Assembly: GCA_934875675.1 (NCBI GenBank)
Contig: CAKXIK010000009.1
Coordinates: forward strand, 6,496-70,495
Source of the DNA: an uncultured bacterium
GTDB taxonomy: Bacteria; Bacillota; Clostridia; Oscillospirales; Acutalibacteraceae
Length of the DNA: 64,000 bases
Reading direction: 5' to 3'
The position numbers and the translations under genes were made by a program. The notes beneath the pieces are model-generated. The model ran no database searches. It was not told where the DNA came from and saw nothing but the letters and a program-made list of their open reading frames with translations. Shown one piece after another: positions 1-9,489 of the stretch. How positions within the stretch are numbered: position 1 is the first letter of the stretch; every line of letters begins with the position of its first letter.

Positions 1-1227
1 GTTCAGGTAAAAACCGTCACCCTCGGCGTGGTTCTAATTGCATTGGACGTTTCCTGGATTGGAAGCAGTGTGGACTTTTCCTCTTTAACGGATGACGCCC
101 AGTTTTTGTTGGTGGATGATGCAGGAAATATCCTCTATTCGCAAAACACCGAATGGCAAGGTCAAAAATATGAGACAATTACCGGAATCCGCTGGAACCC
201 TTCTGATCCTGAATCGCGCACTCTGTCGGTAGACAATCAGCCGTACGCTGTCAATGCAAAGCATTTTTCCCAGAACATGTCTCTGGTCACGTTGATGCCC
301 TCTGTCAATCTGACGAAGAGCTCGCTGCAAATCCTGTGGATTTTCGGTATCATTCTGGCTCTTTGCTTATTAATTGGTTGTTTGCTGGTGGTCGCACTTT
401 CGCACCAAATTACTGATCCGATTTTTCATCTTGCCAAACATATGCGCCGTAAGATGCTCGTTTCCGCTCAGCTTCCGCCCAAGAAGAAGGTGGATGACGA
501 TATTCTCGTGCTGTATCAGAGTTATAATGATTTGGTGGACCGGGTTCAGCAATCCATTTCTGAAATACAGGAATCCATGCAGCGCGAGAAAATATCCGAA
601 TTAAACGTACTTCAGGCGCAGATCAACCCGCATTTTCTCTGCAACTCGCTCAATTCGGTCTGTTGCCTTGCGATGATGCACGGAGAAAGCGTGATTGCGA
701 CAGCAGTTTCGGAGCTGACCGCCTTTTTGCGGTACAACATTTCCGCACCCGATATTCCGGTTCCGTTGCAGCGCGAGCTTGAGATGATTAAAAACTACGT
801 TGCAGTGCAGAACTTTCTGTGTGGCGATAAGGTGTTCATGGATTATGATATCTGCGTCAACACCGAGCAGACGATCGTTCCGAAAATGCTGCTACAGCCC
901 CTTGTAGAAAACTGCATCAAACACGGCATGAACAACGGCATCGTCGAAATTGTAATTTCCTGCCCCGAGCCGGATGACAATCTCACTATTATCGTAGAAG
1001 ATAATGGCTGCGACAGTGATGTGGAAGCCATGAACCGTTCTCTTGCCGTTGGGGTGGACAGTGACTCCCTGAGTGGACATGGCTATGGCATCCGCAATGT
1101 TCACCAGCGAATACAGATGAAGTACGGCGAGCATTACGGTCTTCATTACGCGCACAGCGAAGAAGGCGGAACCGCCGTTTCGGTTCGTATTCCGTTCCTC
1201 GGCGCGCCTCCTCCGTTTCAGGAATAA
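1..1227 (+). CDS. YesM/LytS-type sensor histidine kinase (5' truncated by window edge)
   Basis: The frame is open from base 1, so the true start lies upstream. The visible part begins in an extracellular sensor segment, then has one membrane span (about 340-400 nt), a HAMP-like linker, and a His_kinase domain with the phosphoacceptor motif LQAQINPHFLCNSLN, followed by an ATPase domain with the N-box QPLVENCIKHG and the glycine-rich GHGYGIRNVHQR. This layout is typical of YesM-type kinases that control carbohydrate uptake operons through AraC-type response regulators. It lies directly upstream of the GH38-GH4 genes and probably controls them; its partner regulator is not seen downstream and may lie left of the window. 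A second kinase of this class is at 11240-12988. Confidence 0.9.
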   Translation, partial: VQVKTVTLGVVLIALDVSWIGSSVDFSSLTDDAQFLLVDDAGNILYSQNTEWQGQKYETITGIRWNPSDPESRTLSVDNQPYAVNAKHFSQNMSLVTLMPSVNLTKSSLQILWIFGIILALCLLIGCLLVVALSHQITDPIFHLAKHMRRKMLVSAQLPPKKKVDDDILVLYQSYNDLVDRVQQSISEIQESMQREKISELNVLQAQINPHFLCNSLNSVCCLAMMHGESVIATAVSELTAFLRYNISAPDIPVPLQRELEMIKNYVAVQNFLCGDKVFMDYDICVNTEQTIVPKMLLQPLVENCIKHGMNNGIVEIVISCPEPDDNLTIIVEDNGCDSDVEAMNRSLAVGVDSDSLSGHGYGIRNVHQRIQMKYGEHYGLHYAHSEEGGTAVSVRIPFLGAPPPFQE

Positions 1228-1255
1228 TCACGTTTTTCCTTTACAAAATAGAACC

Positions 1256-1300
1256 GAACGCCTGTCCGCCATTTCTTGCTTTGGCGACCGGCGTTCATTG
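1256..1300 (+). terminator. Rho-independent terminator-like hairpin after the kinase gene
   Basis: Arms GAACGCC (1256-1262) and GGCGTTC (1290-1296) enclose a second paired block, CGCCA with TGGCG. The following stretch is only moderately T-rich (ATTGTTTATC), so termination strength is uncertain. Confidence 0.55.
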
Positions 1301-1341
1301 TTTATCTCAAAGATTTGATATTATCCCCCTAATTTGTTGCA

Positions 1342-1370
1342 TTGCTTTTGCGGCAGCTCTGTGCGATACT
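1342..1370 (+). promoter_or_regulatory. Candidate promoter of the GH38-GH4-kinase operon
   Basis: TTGCTT (1342-1347) and GATACT (1365-1370) are spaced by 17 bases, with an extended -10 TG at 1362-1363. It sits between the kinase terminator and the GH38 start. Assigned by eye only. Confidence 0.4.
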
Positions 1371-1432
1371 GAAATTAAGAATTAGCATATGAATTGCTGA
1401 TTACAAATTCACTCAACGGCAGGAGGATATTT

Positions 1433-3877
1433 ATGGCAAGCGAACCGATTGACAGAGAGAGAGCAAAAATCTTTTTAGCCGCTTTACATCACTCCGATTT
1501 AACGTGGCAATTTCCATATGACCGCTATGACGAAATCCGCGAGGAACAAATTGATATTGTGCTCGGCTTTTTCGAGCGTCATCCGCAGTTTCAGTTTATC
1601 TTTGACCAGGCATATGTGGTAAAAAATTATTTACAGCGCAATCCCGAGAAGTATTCCGTGCTCAAGGAACTGGTTGCCGCAGGCAAAATTGAACTGATTG
1701 GGTTAAATTGCATTCCCGATTTAAATTTGACCTCTGGAGAATCCTTTATCCGCAACAGTCTATCTGGGCAAGAATACTATCAGAAAAAATTTGATGTTTT
1801 CACGGATACTGCAAGCCTGACCGATGCATTTGGAATGCCGGCTCAGGTTCCGCAGCTGCTCCGCAAACTCGGCTACCGGTACCTTTTGCCGGGGCGCATG
1901 CCAAACGCAGACCCCTTGTTGGATCAGGAACAACCGTTCAACTGGCAGTCGCCAGATGGCTCTTCCATTCCCGTTGTTCCCCAGAACGCCGGAATTGATA
2001 AATCGAGCTATCTGTTCAACGTTCCGGTTGCGCTGAATCCTACGGAACGATTTACCCAGACGCTGGAGAATCTTTCCCACACCGTCGGCGACATTTTTGC
2101 ACTCTACTGCACCGAAGTGGAAAATCTGGACGAGCAGTTCTTCGGGTTGATGGAGGAAATCAACGCGAGGGACGAGGATGGAAAACGCGAAATTACCTTT
2201 GGTCGTTACGCCGATTACTGCGCTCGTGTGGATGTACCGAATCTGCCGGTTTTTTCAGGAGAATTTAACCCGACCTTTACCGGCTGCTACACCACCCGGA
2301 TTCAAGTAAAACAAGCCATCCGAAAAGCCGAAAGCCTGATTTTTGCCGCAGAGCTCGGTGCTGCGCTGGCAGGAAACGAACCACTCGACAGCACAATTTG
2401 GGAACAGCTGAACCTTGCCCAATTCCACGATGCCGCTTGCGGCTGTCATCACGATGCCCCGAATGTGCAGGTGATGGGCAAGCTCCGTCAGGTACACGCC
2501 GGTGCCAAAGCCACTATTAAGTCCGCAATGGAAAAGTTTTCCGACAACGGATTAACGGTTTTTTCCCCGAATCACTGCCCCTGGATGCAGCTAATTTCCG
2601 CACCGAAAAACGCTCTGCCAAAGGGGCTTGCCGTTCAGCAGGACGGTGAAGAATACCTGTTTGGTGATCAGCTGCCCAGTTACGGCGTAAAGCACTATTC
2701 CACTGAAAAGGTCACCACATCGGAATTAACTGTGCTGACCGCACCGCAGCACTATCAGCTCCGAACCGATTACTATGAAGCAGATTTCTCCACCCCATAC
2801 CCGAAAATTCAATCCCTTCGGCAAAAAGCGCAGGTTTTCGGTCAGGAGCATTTCGGTGAAATTCTCTTCCGTCACGAAAACGGAACCATGTGGTCGGAAC
2901 GGCTGATGGAAATGCCGTTGGGTTCCGAATGGGAAAACGAAAAGGTTACCTGTGTGGAAGAGGGGCCACTGTTTATCAAGGTGGCAACACAGGGAAGCTG
3001 CCTGCCGGAACGCACCCCCCGCTCCGGCAACAACGGAAATTACTGGCACGGCTTTGAATCCCTTTCCTTTGAAAAAGAATATATCTTCCCACGCCATACA
3101 CCGTACTTTAAGCTGCGCGTCAAGCTGAATTTTACAGGCTGCAACACCAAGGTTTTCCTGAACCTTCCGGTTGAGCTGAATCCACACCACGCAACAGCTC
3201 TCTATGATACGCCGTTTGCGGCAGCCAACAGAAAGCCCTATTTTGAGGTACCGTATCCTTACCGTGACACCGCTGCAGCTTTGAGCAGCAGCAGTGAATA
3301 TGCACATGCTGCCGGAGACTGGCCCGCACTCAACTGGGTTGATTACAGCGACGAGACCGCCGGTCTTGCCGTGGCAAACACCGGAACACCGGGACACCAA
3401 CTGGTGGGCAAAAACATCTACATCACCCTTTTGCGCAGCGGAACCGACCGCGCGGACGGCTCGATGTACCCGCAGCAAGGCTCTCTGGATAACGGAACGC
3501 ATCTATATGAATTTGCTTTTGCCGATCATGTTCCCGGGGATGAAAATTGCGCCGCACTGCTCGGGGAAATGCTCAACCGCAGACCGGTTGCCGCTGCGGG
3601 ACAGAATTGTTCTGCCCCGCAGGCTGCAAAATCCTTTGTTTCCTTTACCAATTCGCACATTGGGGTATCTGCAGTTTACCCGCAAAATGACGTGATTGTT
3701 GTGCGCGCTTATGAGATGTTCGGCAAAGCGGAGGAGACACAGCTGCTCTGTCCGGAGGTTTTTGTGCTCCACACCGCTGAAATGAACGGAACGCCTTTGG
3801 AAAAATCAGATACCACACTGACATTTTCACCGTATGAGATCCGCACATTTGCGCTCGTTCCAGCTCCCGCAAAATAA
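1433..3877 (+). CDS. Glycoside hydrolase family 38 alpha-mannosidase
   Basis: 814 residues. GH38 enzymes are retaining, metal-dependent exo-alpha-mannosidases that trim mannose from N-glycan-type oligosaccharides. The N-terminal motif HHSDLTW (H20, D22) matches the HxD metal-binding signature, and TDAFGMPAQ carries the likely nucleophile D131 in the usual DxFG context. AQFHDAACG near residue 345 matches the family's NQFHD element. The C-terminal half is beta-rich, as expected. No signal peptide is seen, so it probably acts in the cytoplasm after import. The ATG at 1433 is preferred over an in-frame start 39 bases upstream because AGGAGG lies 5 bases before it. First gene of a run with GH4, a sugar kinase and NagB, consistent with intracellular glycan breakdown. 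Exact linkage specificity cannot be read from sequence. Confidence 0.88.
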   Translation: MASEPIDRERAKIFLAALHHSDLTWQFPYDRYDEIREEQIDIVLGFFERHPQFQFIFDQAYVVKNYLQRNPEKYSVLKELVAAGKIELIGLNCIPDLNLTSGESFIRNSLSGQEYYQKKFDVFTDTASLTDAFGMPAQVPQLLRKLGYRYLLPGRMPNADPLLDQEQPFNWQSPDGSSIPVVPQNAGIDKSSYLFNVPVALNPTERFTQTLENLSHTVGDIFALYCTEVENLDEQFFGLMEEINARDEDGKREITFGRYADYCARVDVPNLPVFSGEFNPTFTGCYTTRIQVKQAIRKAESLIFAAELGAALAGNEPLDSTIWEQLNLAQFHDAACGCHHDAPNVQVMGKLRQVHAGAKATIKSAMEKFSDNGLTVFSPNHCPWMQLISAPKNALPKGLAVQQDGEEYLFGDQLPSYGVKHYSTEKVTTSELTVLTAPQHYQLRTDYYEADFSTPYPKIQSLRQKAQVFGQEHFGEILFRHENGTMWSERLMEMPLGSEWENEKVTCVEEGPLFIKVATQGSCLPERTPRSGNNGNYWHGFESLSFEKEYIFPRHTPYFKLRVKLNFTGCNTKVFLNLPVELNPHHATALYDTPFAAANRKPYFEVPYPYRDTAAALSSSSEYAHAAGDWPALNWVDYSDETAGLAVANTGTPGHQLVGKNIYITLLRSGTDRADGSMYPQQGSLDNGTHLYEFAFADHVPGDENCAALLGEMLNRRPVAAAGQNCSAPQAAKSFVSFTNSHIGVSAVYPQNDVIVVRAYEMFGKAEETQLLCPEVFVLHTAEMNGTPLEKSDTTLTFSPYEIRTFALVPAPAK

Positions 3878-3939
3878 ACAAATCAAGTCTGGCAGTGCTG
3901 AATGAAATCAGCTCTACGATATAAAAGGAGGACACTAAA

Positions 3940-5199
3940 ATGAAAATCACAATTGTTGGCGCAGGCAGCTCCTATACGCCAGAGGTATTTGAAAAGCTGC
4001 AGGAAATGGGAGACCGGCTTCCGGTTGAAACCATTACCCTGATGGACATTGATTCCGAGAGACTGGACATCGTATACGGCTTTTGCTGCCGTTACGCGGT
4101 GCATCTCGGCATGAACGTAAAGGTTGAGAAAACCACTCAGCTTTCCGAGGCTCTTCCCGGTGCGGATTTTGTCATCGTACAGATTCGTGTGGGTGGAAAT
4201 CATGCAAGAATCAACGATGAAAAGATTCCGCTTTCGTTTGGTGTGGTCGGCCAGGAAACAACCGGCGCCGGTGGCTTTATGAAAGCGCTGCGCACCGTTC
4301 CCGTCATGATTGAGCTGGGCAAAGCTGTTGAAAAATACTGCCCGGATGCATGGATTGTAAACTACACCAACCCAACCGGCATTGTGGCAGAAGCCGTTAA
4401 TAAATACACCAATGCGAAAATTGCCGGTCTCTGTGCCGGCGGCATGAATCCCCGCAACTGGACTGCCATGGGACTGGACGTTGACCCCAGCCTGATTCGC
4501 TATGACATGATTGGTCTGAATCATATGTGCTTTGGCTATAACATTCATATCGGTCAAAAGCCGCTGTCCGAAGAGCAGTTTAAAAAGGTTGCCGAATACC
4601 GCGGTCCGGAGGATGCCAAGCTTTGTGTCGAATTGGGATGCCTGCCCTCCCCATATCTGCAATATTACTATCACACCTCCAAGCGCGTAAAGGAGCTGCA
4701 GGAAAAAGAACTCAGCCGTGCGCAGGAAGTTCTGCTGGTTGAAAAGGAAGTCTATGCCGACTATTCCAACCCAGAATGCTGCACAAAACCGCAATCAATT
4801 TTAAAGCGCGGCGGCGGCGGATATTCTGAAATCGCCATCGGCTTTATTGATGCGGTCTGGAACAACCGTGATACCTGGATGGTTGTGAATGTGCCCAACA
4901 ACGGAACCGTTGAGTGGCTGCCGGACGACGCCGTAATTGAAACCGGCTGCATGGTCAATGCCTCCGGCATCAACGCGCTGAATATGGCACCCTCGCCAAA
5001 GGCTGTGCGCGGTTTGATCTGCGCAGTCAAGAATTACGAGCAGCTTGCAATCGAAGCGGCAGTAACCGGCAGCGTGGAAACCGCCGAGCTTGCCCTGTTG
5101 GCACACCCGCTGGTCAAGGACTGGGAGCTGGTTGAAAAAATGCTGCCTAAGCTTTTAGAAGCAAATATGCAGTGGCTGCCAAATTTTCAAAAAAACTAA
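3940..5199 (+). CDS. Glycoside hydrolase family 4 enzyme (6-phospho-beta-glucosidase-like)
   Basis: 419 residues. GH4 enzymes cleave glycosides by an NAD- and divalent-metal-dependent oxidation-elimination mechanism. Visible are the N-terminal Rossmann motif ITIVGAGSSYTPE, the family motif NYTNPTG (141-147), the metal-ligand Cys in GLCAGGMN (C165) and GLNH (192-195). The cysteine context resembles the phospho-beta-glucosidase branch rather than MelA-type alpha-galactosidases, but the substrate is open. A good AAGGAGG lies just upstream of the ATG, and the gap to the GH38 gene is 62 bases, so the two are probably co-transcribed. In this neighbourhood it may act on a phosphorylated or oxidised disaccharide released from a glycan. 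Confidence 0.88.
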   Translation: MKITIVGAGSSYTPEVFEKLQEMGDRLPVETITLMDIDSERLDIVYGFCCRYAVHLGMNVKVEKTTQLSEALPGADFVIVQIRVGGNHARINDEKIPLSFGVVGQETTGAGGFMKALRTVPVMIELGKAVEKYCPDAWIVNYTNPTGIVAEAVNKYTNAKIAGLCAGGMNPRNWTAMGLDVDPSLIRYDMIGLNHMCFGYNIHIGQKPLSEEQFKKVAEYRGPEDAKLCVELGCLPSPYLQYYYHTSKRVKELQEKELSRAQEVLLVEKEVYADYSNPECCTKPQSILKRGGGGYSEIAIGFIDAVWNNRDTWMVVNVPNNGTVEWLPDDAVIETGCMVNASGINALNMAPSPKAVRGLICAVKNYEQLAIEAAVTGSVETAELALLAHPLVKDWELVEKMLPKLLEANMQWLPNFQKN

Positions 5200-5300
5200 T
5201 GCCACAGATCACGAAAGCCTCTCCGGCTTGAAGCACTGAAATTGCGGTAAGCCGAACGGACACAGAATTTTCAGCGCAGTTGAAAGGAATGAACCGATTT

Positions 5301-6332
5301 ATGAAATATTTTGCGGCAGTGGATCAGGGAGGCAGTAAAACCGAAGCTCTGGTTTTTAATGATGCAGGAGAAATTTTGGCATTTGGAGACGACCGGAGTA
5401 TTCGCAAGCCGGGCGAATCCTATGCAAAAATGCAGGGAGCTTGGATTGCGGCTGCCGTCACAGCGGCACTCAACAAGCTGAAACTGTCGCTTTCCGATCT
5501 GAGCGGGGTGTCCTGCGCACTCAACGGCGCAGACTGGGATGAGGACTATCCGCGCCTGCAGCAATTAGTTATGACGCATCTTCACCTTCCTGCCGATTCT
5601 GTACTGATTTTTAATGACTGCATCGGTGCAATGCGCGGCGGAGATTTGAGGCTGGACGGAAATGTGGCGGTTTTGTGCATGGGCACGGGGATGAACGCCG
5701 CAGTGCGTGCCGCTGACGGACGCGAGTACATCTATGGATACTACCTGAATGCACCCGATCAGGGCGGTGGTGCGCTGGGCACAAGGGCCTGGCAAAGCAT
5801 GATTGACGCGCACAACGGATTTATTCCTCCCACCCTGATTACCGATTTTGCGCTGAAACGGTATGGGATGTATGAAGAATGCTGTATTGACGGCAAACCA
5901 GATATGGAAGGACTTTATAAAAAGTTTACCACCAACCAGATTTTTTTCCGCAATCATGATTTTTGTCCGATTCTGATGCAGGCGGCAAAGGCGGGCGATG
6001 CCGCTGCGCAAAACATTTTAGAGGAGTTTTGCTCCCGTGTTCTGCGCTACATCACAGCGGGGGCACAGCGTCTGGGAATTGAAAGGGAAGCCATCACCTT
6101 AATCTGCACCGGAAATGTGTTTAAGGGAGACGGTCAGCTTTTCTTTGAGCTGATTACACAGCAGCTTCTGAAAATTGCCCCTAATATTCAATGTATTCCG
6201 GCAAAGTACGAGCCCGTTGCAGGCACTGCTCTGCTGCTGCTCGACCATCTGAACGCAGGCTCTGATCAACCGCAGCAAATCTTCCGTAATTTTGACCTGG
6301 ACGCGCGGCGGTTTGGGCTGATTCGCTCCTGA
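5301..6332 (+). CDS. BadF/BadG/BcrA/BcrD-family ATPase, probable N-acetylglucosamine kinase
   Basis: 343 residues of the ASKHA fold. The N-terminal phosphate-binding loop is AAVDQGGSKTEA, and the second ATP-binding region is VAVLCMGTGMNAAV near residue 135. This family includes N-acetylhexosamine kinases. With GH38, GH20 and NagB as neighbours, phosphorylation of GlcNAc or a related sugar is the most likely role. The ATG at 5301 is chosen because the SD GAAAGGA ends 12 bases upstream; an in-frame ATG at 5289 abuts the SD and is too close. A terminator hairpin at 6361-6399 follows, suggesting the next gene is transcribed less. Confidence 0.8.
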   Translation: MKYFAAVDQGGSKTEALVFNDAGEILAFGDDRSIRKPGESYAKMQGAWIAAAVTAALNKLKLSLSDLSGVSCALNGADWDEDYPRLQQLVMTHLHLPADSVLIFNDCIGAMRGGDLRLDGNVAVLCMGTGMNAAVRAADGREYIYGYYLNAPDQGGGALGTRAWQSMIDAHNGFIPPTLITDFALKRYGMYEECCIDGKPDMEGLYKKFTTNQIFFRNHDFCPILMQAAKAGDAAAQNILEEFCSRVLRYITAGAQRLGIEREAITLICTGNVFKGDGQLFFELITQQLLKIAPNIQCIPAKYEPVAGTALLLLDHLNAGSDQPQQIFRNFDLDARRFGLIRS

Positions 6333-6360
6333 GCCCCACAGAATTAAGAAAAAACAGATT

Positions 6361-6399
6361 GACCTTGCTCTAACGTTAACCGGAGCAAGGTCGTTTTTT
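6361..6399 (+). terminator. Rho-independent terminator between sugar kinase and nagB-like gene
   Basis: Perfect 10-bp stem GACCTTGCTC / GAGCAAGGTC (6361-6370, 6383-6392) followed by T6 (6394-6399). The next gene begins only 21 bases later with no visible promoter in between, so this may act as a partial terminator inside the operon. Confidence 0.85.
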
Positions 6400-6419
6400 C
6401 AGAAAGGATGATTCAAGGT

Positions 6420-7160
6420 ATGAATACACCCGACAATATTGAAATCTTCGACACTGAAGCCTTGGTAAATACGCAAATTGCAAATGAAATTGCACAGCTG
6501 CTGAGCAAAAAGCCGGATGCTCTGCTCTGCATTGCTGCCGGAAACACTTCGTTAGGTCTTTTTGACGAGCTGGCTGCACGCGAACAGCACGGCACTCTGA
6601 GTTTGAGCCAATGCTGGTTTGTTGCCATGGACGAATGGAAGGACATGAACGAAACGGTTCCAGGAAGCTGCAGTGACTTTTTGCGCAGACACTTTCTCAG
6701 CCGTGTATCCATTCAGGAAGACCGCATCCGGCTGGTAAACGGCAAGGCTGCTGATTTGCAGCATGAATGCGACGAGGTTCGCAATTTTATTGCGCAGCAC
6801 GGCGCAATTGATTATCTGGTGCTGGGCTGCGGTATGAATGGTCATCTAGCCCTGAACGAGCCCGGCACGCCGTTTGATTCCGACGTTCACTGCTCGCAGC
6901 TGGATGCGGTAACGATGCGCGTGGGGCAAAAATATTTTACCTCTGCGCATGAGCTGACCGGCGGTGTCACCATTGGACTGAAAAACGTATCCCAGGCGCG
7001 ACGGGTCGTTCTTTCTGTGTGCGGTTCCCACAAAGCTGCCATCGTCGCTCGTCTGCTGGCAGAAAATCCATCTCCTCAGCTGCCCGCTACCATTGTCCGC
7101 ACCCTGACGCAGGGCAACATTTACTGCGACCGCGACGCCGCATCTCTTTGTATAAAATAA
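6420..7160 (+). CDS. nagB: Glucosamine-6-phosphate deaminase family protein (NagB-like)
   Basis: 246 residues, the usual length for NagB. The family converts glucosamine-6-phosphate to fructose-6-phosphate plus ammonia. Motifs are ALLCIAAGNTSLGLFDEL (phosphate loop), WFVAMDEWKDM and GCGMNGHLALNEPG, the last matching the NagB signature GxGxNGHIAFNEPG. The shared fold with 6-phosphogluconolactonase leaves some doubt, but the NEPG element favours the deaminase. Start ATG 6420 lies about 12 bases after AGAAAGG; an in-frame ATG at 6408 overlaps the SD. No nagA deacetylase is present in the window, so GlcNAc-6-phosphate would need deacetylation by an enzyme encoded elsewhere. Confidence 0.85.
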   Translation: MNTPDNIEIFDTEALVNTQIANEIAQLLSKKPDALLCIAAGNTSLGLFDELAAREQHGTLSLSQCWFVAMDEWKDMNETVPGSCSDFLRRHFLSRVSIQEDRIRLVNGKAADLQHECDEVRNFIAQHGAIDYLVLGCGMNGHLALNEPGTPFDSDVHCSQLDAVTMRVGQKYFTSAHELTGGVTIGLKNVSQARRVVLSVCGSHKAAIVARLLAENPSPQLPATIVRTLTQGNIYCDRDAASLCIK

Positions 7161-7184
7161 TAAAGGTAAATTTTAAATTAAACT

Positions 7185-7233
7185 AACGCAACGGTCTGAA
7201 TTCTGTGTTTTGCAGGACTCAGACCGTTGCGTT
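7185..7233. terminator. Long perfect hairpin after nagB-like gene, probable terminator
   Basis: A perfect 15-bp inverted repeat: AACGCAACGGTCTGA (7185-7199) and TCAGACCGTTGCGTT (7219-7233). The downstream T tract is weak (GTATAAAATT), so it may instead protect mRNA ends. The remaining 350 bases to the next gene are AT-rich; I see no convincing promoter, riboswitch or ORF there. Confidence 0.6.
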
Positions 7234-7583
7234 GTATAAAATTAAGAAAAGTTTAGATTTGTGTGGTCCTTTGGAAATTTTTATCTACCACTTCAAGAGA
7301 AATGAGTATTAAATTTGCAATCCCATCACCCTTAATCCCTATAAGCATTGCTCAACCTTTGTGCTTCAGGTTTATTATTTCGGGTCTACCTGTTCCGTTA
7401 AGCTCGTGCAAAATCAATTGCATAATTTTTTGATTGTAAGTCCGAATGATTCTTTTCCTTCACAAATTATTCACATCGTAAATATATACATAAAATAATA
7501 AAATACGAAATAGAAAAAATGATTTAATTTTGCTAAACTACAACTATAGAAGAATGATACTACTCACAATCAGAGGAGGATGC

Positions 7584-8543
7584 ATGAACATGCAACAGCA
7601 AAATAAGGTGTTTGAGACCTCCCGTGCTCAACACAAACGGCTGGGAAAATCAAAAATTATACAGCAGTTGGAAATACAATCCATGATTTTACCCGCTGTT
7701 GTTTTTTTGTTTATTTTTAGTTACATTCCAATTTACGGAATACAAATTGCATTTAAGGATTTCAATTTGGCCTTAGGAATTACACAATCCCCTTGGGCAG
7801 GTTTAAAGTACTTTCAAGAGTTTTTAACTGATCCGGCCCTGGGGCGCGTATTGCGCAACACAATCTGTATGAATTTGTTATATCTGGTAATTGGATTCCC
7901 TGCACCAATTATATTCGCATTAATGTTAATGGAGCTGCGCAATCCAGGATACAAAAAGGTTGTCCAGACGATTTCCTATTTACCGCATTTTTTGTCTTGG
8001 GTAATTTTTGGCGGATTAATGATTGATATGCTGGCTCCCGATGGTGTTCTTAACACACTGCTTGTTTCCATTGGACTACTTAAGCAATCCGTAAATTTCA
8101 TGGCAAAAGGTGAATACTTCTACTTCATTTACATTCTGATTGTTATTATTAAGAATATAGGTTTTGGCTCTATTTTATATGTGGCTGCCATCACCGGTGT
8201 TCCTCCAGAGTTATACGAGGCTGCCACCGTAGATGGCGCAAACCGTTTTCAGCGCATGTGGCATATCACCATCCCGTGTATTATCGGAACCATTTGCATT
8301 ATGTTTATTTTTGATATCAGTAGCCTGCTTAACTCCGGAATTGAAGAAATTCTCGTTTTACAAAACAGCCTTAATCTTCCATACAGCGAAACAATTGATA
8401 CATACGTTTACAAAGTAGGCATTAAAAATATGCGTTTTTCCTACTCCTCTGCGGTTGCACTTTTTAAATCACTGATTTCGGTAATCCTGCTAATTGGTGC
8501 TAATACACTTACAAAAAAGACAACCGAACAAGGATTGTTTTAA
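7584..8543 (+). CDS. Carbohydrate ABC transporter permease (LplB-like)
   Basis: 319 residues, binding-protein-dependent transport permease. Six hydrophobic segments begin with MILPAVVFLFIFSYIPIYG. The cytoplasmic EAA loop reads YEAATVDGANRFQRMWHITI. The N-terminal pattern of MxLPxxxxxxxFxYxPxYG is typical of LplB-type permeases for complex oligosaccharides. ATG 7584 is chosen for AGAGGAGGA just upstream. It is followed 13 bases later by the second permease and then the binding protein, a standard permease-permease-SBP operon. No ATPase gene is present; such systems use a shared MsmX/MsmK-type ATPase encoded elsewhere. Confidence 0.92.
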   Translation: MNMQQQNKVFETSRAQHKRLGKSKIIQQLEIQSMILPAVVFLFIFSYIPIYGIQIAFKDFNLALGITQSPWAGLKYFQEFLTDPALGRVLRNTICMNLLYLVIGFPAPIIFALMLMELRNPGYKKVVQTISYLPHFLSWVIFGGLMIDMLAPDGVLNTLLVSIGLLKQSVNFMAKGEYFYFIYILIVIIKNIGFGSILYVAAITGVPPELYEAATVDGANRFQRMWHITIPCIIGTICIMFIFDISSLLNSGIEEILVLQNSLNLPYSETIDTYVYKVGIKNMRFSYSSAVALFKSLISVILLIGANTLTKKTTEQGLF

Positions 8544-8556
8544 AGGAGGGATAAGA

Positions 8557-9453
8557 ATGGTTTCCAAAGGGTTTAAGAATCGCTATAACGTATTTGACTA
8601 TGCAAATATTGTGTTAATGGCATTGGTAATGATCATTATGCTCTACCCAATGTGGTATAGTGTTATTGGCTCTTTAAACGAAGGAAAGGACTTCATGCGC
8701 GGCGGGGTCTATTTTTGGCCGCGAAAATTCACCATTAAAAACTATCAGGCAATCTTTTTTAACAATGCAATTATTAATGCTTTTGGGGTAACTATTGCAC
8801 GTTGTTTTATTGGTACTTTTTCCAGTCTGCTAATTACGTCCATGGCAAGTTATGCTTTGGTTAGTCCAATTTTAAAAGGGAAAAAGTTTTATATTCCTTA
8901 CATCATGTTTACCATGTATTTTGGCGGGGGGTTAATTCCTTATTTTATTTTAATTAAAGACCTTGGGCTGTATAATAACTTTTTGGTATACATTATTCCA
9001 GGTTTGTTTTCTGTTTGGAATACGATTATTATTCAATCCTTCTTTCGCGATTTACCGTCATCCGTTTTTGAATCTGCCAGAATTGATGGTGCAGGGGAAT
9101 ACAGAATCTTCTTTCAGATTGCACTGCCGCTTTCTAAGCCGGTGTTGGCTGCAATTGTACTGTTTTCCTTTGTAGGTTCATGGAACAGCTACTTCGATTC
9201 CATGATGTATACCAGCTCGCCACAATTACAGACTATCCAGCTTTTCCTGATGAAGCTGATTACGGACCCTGCCTCTGCAAAAGCAATGGGCAGAGCCGCC
9301 GCACAAAGTATGCCGAGTCAGGCAAGACAGATTACTCCGCAAACACTTAAGTTGGCAGCAATGACTATTACTGCTTTACCCATTATCACAATTTATCCGT
9401 TTTTGCAGCGTTACTTTGTTAAGGGCGTTATGGTTGGTTCTATTAAAGGCTGA
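8557..9453 (+). CDS. Carbohydrate ABC transporter permease (LplC/YtcP-like)
   Basis: 298 residues. Membrane spans begin with NIVLMALVMIIMLYPMWYSV. The EAA loop is FESARIDGAGEYRIFFQIALP, and the C-terminus FLQRYFVKGVMVGSIKG is the classic ending of the LplC/YtcP group. AAAGGAGGG lies directly before ATG 8557, which is favoured over an earlier in-frame start inside the preceding gene. It pairs with the permease at 7584 to form the membrane channel. Confidence 0.92.
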   Translation: MVSKGFKNRYNVFDYANIVLMALVMIIMLYPMWYSVIGSLNEGKDFMRGGVYFWPRKFTIKNYQAIFFNNAIINAFGVTIARCFIGTFSSLLITSMASYALVSPILKGKKFYIPYIMFTMYFGGGLIPYFILIKDLGLYNNFLVYIIPGLFSVWNTIIIQSFFRDLPSSVFESARIDGAGEYRIFFQIALPLSKPVLAAIVLFSFVGSWNSYFDSMMYTSSPQLQTIQLFLMKLITDPASAKAMGRAAAQSMPSQARQITPQTLKLAAMTITALPIITIYPFLQRYFVKGVMVGSIKG

Positions 9454-9489
9454 CCATTCTTTTATAATAATCTTAGGGAGGAAAAGAGC

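Noticed and set aside
6371..6382. TAACGTTAACC resembling a cre or other operator half-site
   Set aside because: It is the loop of a terminator hairpin and does not fit the cre consensus.
7234..7583. Possible regulatory RNA before the importer operon
   Set aside because: AT-rich sequence without a stable stem, terminator or recognisable riboswitch core.
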